Assembly: GCA_049965775.1 (NCBI GenBank)
Contig: JBMFVX010000059.1
Span: forward strand, 1-16,851
Direction: 5' to 3'
Source: JABEVB01 sp049965775
GTDB lineage: Bacteria; Planctomycetota; Phycisphaerae; WQYP01
Length of the DNA: 16,851 nucleotides
This document shows, one piece after another, positions 1 to 5,569 of the stretch. Below the pieces are notes generated by a model that was not told the DNA's origin, did not search any database, and saw only the letters and a list, made by a program, of their open reading frames with translations. The position numbers and the translations under genes were made by a program. Position 1 is the first letter of the stretch; each line of letters starts with the position of its first letter.

Positions 1-2
1 GT

Positions 3-581
3 TCATTTTTGCCTCAAATTTTGGCCGCTTGCAGTATATATCATCTCTTCCAACGCCCGCGTCAACCGGGCGAGTTCTTCGGGCGGCTCGCCCAGCGCCC
101 GGCCCAACAAGCGATGAAATACCCGAAAAAAGCCCGCCAGTGATTCCAGACGGCGGACATAGGCCTGATAAAACGCGCGTTCTGACTCGTCGGTGGGCGA
201 GGCCCCGGCGAGTAGGAGGCATTGATCAAGCCGGTGCATCAGCGGGTCAAGCTCGCGACGTTTGCGCTCCCGAAAAATATTGCTGAAGATGGTCCACACA
301 TCATCTTCCGAGCTGAAGTAGTCTTTACGATCGCCCGCGTTGCTGGTGCGGCGCACAATGCCCCAATTCTCCAAGTTGCGAAGGACCATGCTCACGCTGC
401 CGCGGGATACATGCAGTTCAGCCATGATTTGCTCGGCGGTCATGGGCGTTGGCCATACCATTAGCACCGCATGAATTTGAGCCATAGCGCGGCTGATGCC
501 CCAATGCGGCGCCATCTGGCCCCAGAGATCAACAAACTCCCGCCGCGCTTGAGCCAATGAGGTCAGCACTTCTTGAGCCAT
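3..581 (-). CDS. GbsR/MarR-family winged-helix transcriptional regulator
   Basis: This 192-residue DNA-binding protein resembles the GbsR branch of the MarR superfamily, which usually acts as a dimeric repressor and is often autoregulated. A winged helix-turn-helix spans roughly residues 46-90: TAEQIMAELHVSRGSVSMVL is the recognition region and GDRKDYF forms the wing. Before it comes the FVDLWG...WGISRAMAQIHA segment typical of GbsR proteins, and after it a basic helix (RERKRREL) and a helical dimerisation tail. I start it at the ATG at 581 because a GGAG lies 8 bases upstream; the longer reading to 644 adds a cysteine-rich stretch unlike the family. It is divergent from the HtrA gene, and palindromes in the shared intergenic space could be its operators. 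The effector is unknown. The family call is firm, the target inferred. Confidence 0.85.
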   Translation of the reverse strand: MAQEVLTSLAQARREFVDLWGQMAPHWGISRAMAQIHAVLMVWPTPMTAEQIMAELHVSRGSVSMVLRNLENWGIVRRTSNAGDRKDYFSSEDDVWTIFSNIFRERKRRELDPLMHRLDQCLLLAGASPTDESERAFYQAYVRRLESLAGFFRVFHRLLGRALGEPPEELARLTRALEEMIYTASGQNLRQK

Positions 582-770
582 CCGGGCCGCTCCACATATA
601 CAAACCAAAGCGCAACACCGAGGCACCGCACCATTCAAGGTCACGGCACCGATCGGCTATGTTGTTTTCACAATAGCAGTTGGGGCCGCATATTTCCAGC
701 CAAAGCTCAAGACGTTGCGCCAGAATCACGTCGCCGCTACGGCTGTAGCTATTTCCGCGGACATCTCGGA

Positions 771-798
771 TTGCTAAGACCTGCCGATATCGGATAAT
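771..798 (+). promoter_or_regulatory. Candidate sigma70-type promoter of the HtrA gene
   Basis: TTGCTA at 771-776 and GATAAT at 793-798 are separated by 16 bases, close to the -35/-10 consensus and spacing. Transcription would begin near 805 and give a leader of about 110 bases before the ATG at 918. The call rests on motif likeness alone, and planctomycete promoters are not well defined. Confidence 0.35.
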
Positions 799-806
799 GC
801 AATTAT
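784..806. promoter_or_regulatory. Operator-like double palindrome over the candidate promoter
   Basis: A perfect palindrome CCGATATCGG (784-793) ends exactly at the candidate -10 box. It is followed at once by a second inverted repeat, ATAAT-GCA-ATTAT (794-806), across the expected transcription start. A protein bound here would block RNA polymerase. The divergent GbsR-type regulator is the obvious candidate binder, but that is inference. Confidence 0.35.
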
Positions 807-917
807 GGATGGGAGTGGCGACTTTCTAGCAATTCTGCCAACTATACGCGAGCATGGCAACAAGGTATTATTGTGGGCCAGTAAACTGTTGCCCGGCAAA
901 ACCGTGGTGGAGCATGT

Positions 918-2369
918 ATGCCTCATTTGTGTAGAACCGCCAGAAAGCGCCTCGCCAAAAGCGCTTTATTTAAGCGTTGCAAACCCAGCGCGGCAGCTTT
1001 TGCTTTGCTGGCGGTAGTGTGTTACGGCATGCTTGCCGGATGCACGCAAACCGCCTGGTGGATCAATCCGGGACCCTCGTCGCGTGTACAGTACGCCTTG
1101 GCGCATGTTTCGCCGGCGGTGGTGCGCATTGATGTGGTTATGCGCAGCTTTGCCAACGGCGCCCCTGAAACATTCAGGGCCATTGGCAGCGGCGTCATCA
1201 TTGACCGAAAGGGGCACGTACTTACCAACTTTCATGTGGCCGGCCGCGCCCGGCACATTGAAGTAACTCTGGCGGACAAAGAGCATGTCCACGCAGTACG
1301 AGTCGGCGCCGATCACTGGACTGACCTCGCCCTGCTGCAAATGAACATGCAGGAAATTTCCCGCAAGCACATCAAGTTCCGCTGGGCTAAGCTGGGCAAC
1401 TCAAGGCATGTGCAACTTGGCGAGCCTGTGCTGGCCATCGGCACACCCTACGGACTTTCGCGCACCGTCACACGCGGCATCATCAGCAATACGGACCGCT
1501 ATTTCAGCGCCACCACTATAGACGGCTACGAAACCGGCTGGTTCAACAATTGGATTCAAACCGATGCGGCCATCAACCCCGGCAACTCCGGCGGGCCTCT
1601 TATTAACCTCCGCGGAGAAGTCATCGGCATTAACACACGCGGCGACCCCGACGCCAACAACCTCGGCTTCGCCATTCCAATTAATGTCGCGCGCCGTGTT
1701 ATTCCGCAATTGCTCAAGCAACGCCGAGTTGTTCGCAGCTACATCGGCCTTCATTTGCAGCCCTTGCGCGGCTTGGCCAAATTCTATAAGATCGCGGAGA
1801 ATCATGGAGTATTGGTCAGTTCGGTGGATCCCGATTCGCCGGCTTCGAAGGCGGGCTTGGAGCCACAGGACATCCTGCTGAGCGTCAATGGCCGGCCCAC
1901 GAATTGCCGCTTTCCTGAAGAGTTAGCCCCCATTCGCCGCTACATAGCCGATCAACCCGTTAACTCGACGCTTACCCTGGTTATTGATCGCCCAGGTTCA
2001 ACCGGTCAGCCATACCGCGTACTGGCGATCAAAACCGACCGCTTGGAAAGTGCCGTCGCACCCGAGCATGCCATTGTGGAATTAGGCATTTCAGTCCGCC
2101 GACTGACCGATCCCTATTTGCGGGCCAGACGCCTGCCTCTTATGCGCGGAGTGCTGGTAACAGGGGTCCGGTCTGGCTCACCGGCAGATACGGCGGGGCT
2201 TGAATCCGGCGATATTATCCTGCGACTTAATGCCCAGCCGGTACACAATGTTCACACGCTCCAAACCCTCGTAACCAAACTGGCCAAAACCAAAGGTGAG
2301 GCGGCGGTGATTGTGCGGCGCGGTCGCAGCGAAAAGACGCTGGTCATCAATCTCGGAAATAACTCATAG
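918..2369 (+). CDS. HtrA/DegP-type serine protease, lipoprotein with two PDZ domains
   Basis: This envelope serine endopeptidase probably degrades or checks misfolded exported proteins. A basic N-terminus, a hydrophobic stretch (about 25-38) and the lipobox LAGC with Cys42 predict a lipid-anchored protein facing the periplasm. The trypsin-like domain covers about 60-270 with a complete triad: His106 (TNFHV), Asp136 (WTDLALL) and Ser224 (PGNSGGP). PDZ1 spans about 275-370 (YIGLHL...SPASKAGLEPQDIL) and PDZ2 about 388-478 (ELGISV...SPADTAGLESGDIIL), which is the DegP/DegQ layout at normal length (483 residues). GGTGGAG lies 5 bases before the ATG and fixes the start. The next gene, 82 bases downstream, is a degenerate paralogue on the same strand. 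The family is certain; DegP, DegQ and DegS roles cannot be told apart. Confidence 0.93.
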   Translation: MPHLCRTARKRLAKSALFKRCKPSAAAFALLAVVCYGMLAGCTQTAWWINPGPSSRVQYALAHVSPAVVRIDVVMRSFANGAPETFRAIGSGVIIDRKGHVLTNFHVAGRARHIEVTLADKEHVHAVRVGADHWTDLALLQMNMQEISRKHIKFRWAKLGNSRHVQLGEPVLAIGTPYGLSRTVTRGIISNTDRYFSATTIDGYETGWFNNWIQTDAAINPGNSGGPLINLRGEVIGINTRGDPDANNLGFAIPINVARRVIPQLLKQRRVVRSYIGLHLQPLRGLAKFYKIAENHGVLVSSVDPDSPASKAGLEPQDILLSVNGRPTNCRFPEELAPIRRYIADQPVNSTLTLVIDRPGSTGQPYRVLAIKTDRLESAVAPEHAIVELGISVRRLTDPYLRARRLPLMRGVLVTGVRSGSPADTAGLESGDIILRLNAQPVHNVHTLQTLVTKLAKTKGEAAVIVRRGRSEKTLVINLGNNS

Positions 2370-2451
2370 AACCATGCTATTAGCATAATCTGCTCAACAT
2401 TCCGAGACTGGCTTGACATCGTAACCAACAACCTAAAAAGGATAATGTATT

Positions 2452-3876
2452 ATGAATCTCAGCAAACTCGCCCAAGCAACGCTCTATTTTATGGCAATCG
2501 TTTTTATCGGAGCATCAGGGGCGACGGCCACCTGCGCAGCAGCGTCAGCCGATTTAACTAAGGTGGCGGCAAATGTCGCCAAAAGTTTGGTGTATGTGCA
2601 ATACACCGCTGAAAATGAGTTTCATAAAACGCGTAAAGCCAATGGCCAGGGTGTTTTGCTCACCAAATCCGGCGTGGTACTGGTGTCGCAGGAACTGTTT
2701 CCCATTGAGCTTCCATCTTATTACATCAAAACCATCACCATTCGCATGCCTCGAGGCAACTATGCCAAGGTTCCAGCAACGTTTCTGGGACGATCTGCCA
2801 ATAATCTTTTCGCCTATGTAAAGGCGGATAAGCCGCTCAACGCAACTCCCTTGACTATTGGCGATACCGGCAATCCCACCCTTGGCGAAAAGGTATACTC
2901 CGTGGCCTTGCTGTCAAAAGAGGAGGGCTATCAGCCATTTGTCGGCATCAGCCACGTGAAAGCTGTCATTACGCTCATTCATAAGCTCGCGATTACCAAC
3001 CCGTTTGCCCTGACACGATCTACCAGTCCCGTTTACGATTATCATACGGGTAGACTGGTTGGCTTTACTGGTATGGACCCCGGTCAAGCCCTCAATATTG
3101 CATTGGCGGGGCATGTGCTTCCGGTACTGCTCCAAGATCCGGAACAAGGTAAGGCCTTTCTGGCCTGGAGCGATATTGCAACCGCCTTTAAAAATGTTCC
3201 TGAAAAGCCATTTATCACCAAACGCCCATGGCTCGGAGCCGTAGACCTGACCGGGCTTAAACCGGCTCTGCGAAAGCTCTATAAAATTAAGCAACGATCA
3301 GGCATAACCATTGGCTCGGTCATTGCTAACTTTCCTGCGGCCAAGGCTGGCCTGAAGAGCCAAGATATTATCCTGGCTATGAATGGACGAGAGTTCAGCG
3401 ACTTTCCCTCGCCTGATTTGGTTGTCAGTCAGTTCGAGCGATGGCTGCAGCGTACCGCCCCGGGTCAAACAGTTAAGTTTAAGATTTTACGCAATGGCAG
3501 TCAGTACATGACCGTTCCGGTAACTATTGGGGCCATGCCAAAATTAGCCTCTGAAGTTAAGCATTATTACAACCAGAAACTCGGTCTTATTACCCGCAAT
3601 ATAGTCTTTGATGATACCTACATTCGTAAATTGCCCGCGACCCAGAAGGGCGTTATGGTCGCTCTTATTAAAAATGGCTCGCTCGCTTCACTCGGCGACA
3701 CGCCGCTTAAGGTTGGGTACATCATTACAAAAGTAAATGACCATAAAATTACCGATGCCACAGACTTTACCAAGGTGCTCGATGCTGCGGAAAAGGATCC
3801 TGGAGCCGCACAGATTGTCTTCGTGGTTATTGAGGCTGATGGCAGCACAGGGGTCTGCCGAATTAGCCTGCAATAA
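2452..3876 (+). CDS. HtrA-like double-PDZ protein with degenerate protease domain (probable pseudoprotease)
   Basis: This 474-residue exported protein has the same layout as the upstream HtrA protease. A Sec-type signal peptide occupies about 1-33, with a likely cut after ASA. A trypsin-like fold remnant follows (about 35-245), then PDZ1 (about 258-355, WLGAVDL...AAKAGLKSQDIIL) and PDZ2 (about 374-470). The catalytic residues are not preserved. The His position in GQGVLLTKSGVVLVSQEL reads Glu81, the Asp position reads Asn118, and GNSGGP is replaced by RSTSP (189-193). A serine may remain at 190, but the oxyanion-hole glycines are gone. AAAAAGGAT lies 8 bases before the ATG. Shared details such as a YKI motif in PDZ1 suggest tandem duplication. 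It may bind PDZ ligands or partner the active protease. Loss of activity is inferred from a hand alignment. Confidence 0.85.
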   Translation: MNLSKLAQATLYFMAIVFIGASGATATCAAASADLTKVAANVAKSLVYVQYTAENEFHKTRKANGQGVLLTKSGVVLVSQELFPIELPSYYIKTITIRMPRGNYAKVPATFLGRSANNLFAYVKADKPLNATPLTIGDTGNPTLGEKVYSVALLSKEEGYQPFVGISHVKAVITLIHKLAITNPFALTRSTSPVYDYHTGRLVGFTGMDPGQALNIALAGHVLPVLLQDPEQGKAFLAWSDIATAFKNVPEKPFITKRPWLGAVDLTGLKPALRKLYKIKQRSGITIGSVIANFPAAKAGLKSQDIILAMNGREFSDFPSPDLVVSQFERWLQRTAPGQTVKFKILRNGSQYMTVPVTIGAMPKLASEVKHYYNQKLGLITRNIVFDDTYIRKLPATQKGVMVALIKNGSLASLGDTPLKVGYIITKVNDHKITDATDFTKVLDAAEKDPGAAQIVFVVIEADGSTGVCRISLQ

Positions 3877-3940
3877 TCGCAGACATAGAAGCCCTTTGAA
3901 AAAACACGGCCAAGATGCGCCAAGGCGTTGTCCTAAGGCG

Positions 3941-4004
3941 CAGGCGCCCGTTGCACACGGGTTTATAACCCAACCGCGATAATGTTGCGTTTGCAGGGCG
4001 CCTG
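3941..4004. repeat. Nested inverted repeat between convergent genes
   Basis: A perfect 9-bp inverted repeat, CAGGCGCCC (3941-3949) with GGGCGCCTG (3996-4004), closes a 46-base loop. The loop contains its own hairpin, GGGTT-TAT-AACCC (3959-3971). It lies 65 bases after the degenerate HtrA gene and before the convergent minus-strand gene. No T-run follows either arm, so it is not a classical intrinsic terminator, though it could act as a 3' end structure for either transcript. Confidence 0.45.
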
Positions 4005-4045
4005 ATTATGCGTCCCATCCGCAAGCCCAGTATCCGACACCAATA

Positions 4046-4067
4046 AAGTTTTTTGTAAGCAAAACTT
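4046..4067 (-). terminator. Possible weak intrinsic terminator of the CxxC protein gene
   Basis: AAGTTTT (4046-4052) and AAAACTT (4061-4067) form a perfect 7-bp stem with an 8-base loop that overlaps the TAA stop codon of the minus-strand gene. The stem is AT-rich and only a short T-rich stretch follows on the minus strand, so termination would be weak. Confidence 0.25.
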
Positions 4068-4671
4068 AGATGTCTTCCGCCAGAATCTGCGAAAGCTGCT
4101 GCGATACGTTGCTTATTTGCTCCACCGACAAGTGCGGGTTAATTACTTCCAATGGTACGGCTGCGCCGCGGAGCGTCATGCGCCACATTTCCGGTTGTGG
4201 ATGTGCATCTGGCAATAAAGCGATTTTTTCGGCACCGAGCGGTGCGCAGCCATCATATCGGAGGATACGTTTACGCATAAGCAGCAATGCCAGCACAAAG
4301 CGGAATTGTATGTCTTGAAGGTCGGGCTTTTCGGCCAGGCGGTTGAATAAGTCTATCAACACCGAATCATCCACGAACAGCTTCTTTTTAGGCTGCGTTT
4401 CTGGGATGCTGGTTTTCCAGTACGAAAATAGCTGCCCCGGAGGTTCCGGACGCTTGCCCGCCTGCCAGCAATCCGGGCAAAAATCCAACCGCTGAAAGTC
4501 CGCCGGCTGCGGCTGGGCAGGTTTTACACTTGGCTTTTCTGCCGATGGAGGCACCTCTATCAGAGCGGCCCAACACGCCGCCCCCGCCGCCAGTGCCACT
4601 TGACACGCCGAGCATTGCCCCGCCGCCTTACCCACATCCCACGTTTGATTGGTCATCGTTCCGGTCATCAT
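4066..4671 (-). CDS. Conserved hypothetical protein with paired CxxC motifs
   Basis: This 201-residue protein has no assigned function. It has no signal peptide or membrane segment and is probably cytoplasmic. Two cysteine pairs, CSAC (20-23) and CPDC (65-68), flank a low-complexity Pro/Ala segment and look like a split zinc ribbon. A conserved-looking block follows: LFSYWKTSIP (about 81-90), KKKLFVDDSVLIDLF (about 95-109), FRFVLALLLMRKRIL (about 123-137), and a C-terminal helix LSVEQISNVSQQLSQIL. I recall unnamed planctomycete proteins with this CxxC...WW...FVDD...FRFVLALxLMRKR pattern, but cannot verify the match here. The start is uncertain: 4671 gives the longest reading, while 4656 (MTNQTW) has a weak GGAA just upstream. 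It lies 108 bases downstream of, and on the same strand as, the small membrane protein gene. Confidence 0.75.
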   Translation of the reverse strand: MMTGTMTNQTWDVGKAAGQCSACQVALAAGAACWAALIEVPPSAEKPSVKPAQPQPADFQRLDFCPDCWQAGKRPEPPGQLFSYWKTSIPETQPKKKLFVDDSVLIDLFNRLAEKPDLQDIQFRFVLALLLMRKRILRYDGCAPLGAEKIALLPDAHPQPEMWRMTLRGAAVPLEVINPHLSVEQISNVSQQLSQILAEDI

Positions 4672-4675
4672 ACAA

Positions 4676-4716
4676 GGTATATTACCGGCTGCATTGAGTT
4701 GCCGAAAGGTGCAGCC
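4676..4716 (-). repeat. Two adjacent hairpins in the leader of the CxxC protein gene
   Basis: GGCTGCA (4687-4693) pairs perfectly with TGCAGCC (4710-4716) across 16 bases, and GGTA-TAT-TACC (4676-4686) sits directly against it. On the minus strand both lie just before the start codon at 4671, and the larger loop holds the anti-Shine-Dalgarno-like CCTTTC. They could affect translation or mark the end of the upstream minus-strand transcript. There is no T-run. Confidence 0.35.
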
Positions 4717-4779
4717 ATCAGATGGTTGGCATAGCGCTCAAAAAAGGTGATCCGCCCTGTTTAATATGTGTACGATCCG

Positions 4780-5298
4780 CTATGGTACCAGCTTGAAGGG
4801 GTACGACCGCTTGATCCAGACGGCGATGGCCCCGGCGGCGTCTCTTTTATGGTTGGAGTACATACGCATCCAAAGCATTCCCGAAACGGGCGAGTTGAAT
4901 GTGCTCGCGGTGCCCGGCCGACCTACAACCCCATGGCGGCCCATGCGAATCTGTTGGCGTTTGGCAACCAGCCAACGGTCTTGAATATGTTGCGTCAAAA
5001 GCGTCAGTTCAGTGGCGTCGCGCAGCTTTTTGCTGTGCGTGGCCGTCCGAGCGGCAATTTGCATGCTCTGATCCTCGGTAAAACGGGCAGTCACAATTCC
5101 CAGCCAGTAGGCCCGCTCGGCTCGGGCTGATGCCAGCCGAAAAATGATCGCAACCGCCGCAATAACGGCCAGCACTTTAGTGATAACCGTAGGCACGCCG
5201 CGTCTCCAAAGTGTTCCGCCGCTTATGTCGCTTCTTTTAACCACGCCGACCTTTCGATAGATCTGCGATACGCAGTAGATGCCATATCGTGCTCGCAT
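4780..5298 (-). CDS. Small single-pass membrane protein, function unknown
   Basis: I do not recognise this 172-residue protein. A basic N-terminal part (about 1-33) precedes one hydrophobic segment at about 35-57 (VPTVITKVLAVIAAVAIIF), followed by a helical, charged stretch (about 58-120) and a basic tail, as in a signal-anchor protein with an extracytoplasmic domain. The main support for a real gene is a strong Shine-Dalgarno, GGAGG/AGGAAGG, 5-9 bases before the ATG at 5298. Overlapping plus-strand frames (4766-4984, 4768-5130) have no such site. It may be cotranscribed with the CxxC protein gene downstream. The C-terminal third has unusual composition, so a shorter protein or a decaying gene is possible. 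Confidence 0.5.
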   Translation of the reverse strand: MRARYGIYCVSQIYRKVGVVKRSDISGGTLWRRGVPTVITKVLAVIAAVAIIFRLASARAERAYWLGIVTARFTEDQSMQIAARTATHSKKLRDATELTLLTQHIQDRWLVAKRQQIRMGRHGVVGRPGTASTFNSPVSGMLWMRMYSNHKRDAAGAIAVWIKRSYPFKLVP

Positions 5299-5476
5299 CG
5301 CAGCCTTCCTCCAAATAGCGACCGTACAACAGTAATAATACGCTTTGATTCAAATAATAAAAGCAACGTTCCACCGGCTTTCTATCCACACAGCAGCGGG
5401 CCTAAGGCTTTCGTACCCGCCAAATAATCATAGCCGCAACACTGAATCAATGGGGGGCAAAACAGCGCCAGTCACC

Positions 5477-5505
5477 TTGCAAGCGGGCGGCCCCACCGAT
5501 ACTAT
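5477..5505 (+). promoter_or_regulatory. Candidate sigma70-type promoter of thrS
   Basis: TTGCAA (5477-5482) and TACTAT (5500-5505) are spaced by exactly 17 bases, each matching four of six consensus positions. Transcription would start near 5512 and give a leader of nearly 60 bases. The call is a motif match only. Confidence 0.3.
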
Positions 5506-5531
5506 CTTGCCTTGGGGTGGCGGAAACCATG

Positions 5532-5552
5532 TTTTTTTACCGCAAATGCGGT
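5532..5552 (+). promoter_or_regulatory. Hairpin in the thrS leader
   Basis: A run of seven T (5532-5538) is followed by the perfect 14-base inverted repeat ACCGCAAATGCGGT (5539-5552), 17 bases before the thrS ATG. No good Shine-Dalgarno is visible between them. The T-run precedes the stem, so this is not a terminator for plus-strand transcripts. It could be an operator or a translational control hairpin; its loop (AAAU) does not mimic a threonine anticodon. Confidence 0.3.
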
Positions 5553-5569
5553 CTGGACATTGATGTATT

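Larger units (their letters stand above)
582..917. other. Divergent intergenic region with regulatory palindromes
   Basis: These 336 bases separate the regulator from the HtrA gene. I see no convincing protein; short open frames here lack ribosome-binding sites and family features. The region holds an 8-base palindrome CCGATCGG at 649-656, a 10-base palindrome CCGATATCGG at 784-793, and a candidate sigma70-type promoter toward HtrA (771-798). No good promoter for the minus-strand regulator could be picked out by eye. Confidence 0.5.

Noticed and set aside
805..1017. Plus-strand frame of 70 codons before HtrA
   Set aside because: It overlaps the HtrA signal-peptide region in another frame and shows no recognisable protein features; the HtrA start has the better ribosome-binding site.
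2374..2446. Promoter for the degenerate HtrA gene (TTGACA at 2413 with GATAAT at 2441) and the ATGCTA-T-TAGCAT palindrome at 2374-2386
   Set aside because: The spacing of 22 bases is too long for a sigma70 promoter, and the short palindrome is too small to call alone; cotranscription with the upstream gene is simpler.
4766..5130. Plus-strand open frames 4766-4984 and 4768-5130 as genes
   Set aside because: Neither has a ribosome-binding site or family features, and they overlap the minus-strand frame that has a strong Shine-Dalgarno and a transmembrane helix.
5345..5563. 72-codon plus-strand frame before thrS
   Set aside because: It has no ribosome-binding site and no family likeness, and it covers the candidate promoter and leader hairpin of thrS.
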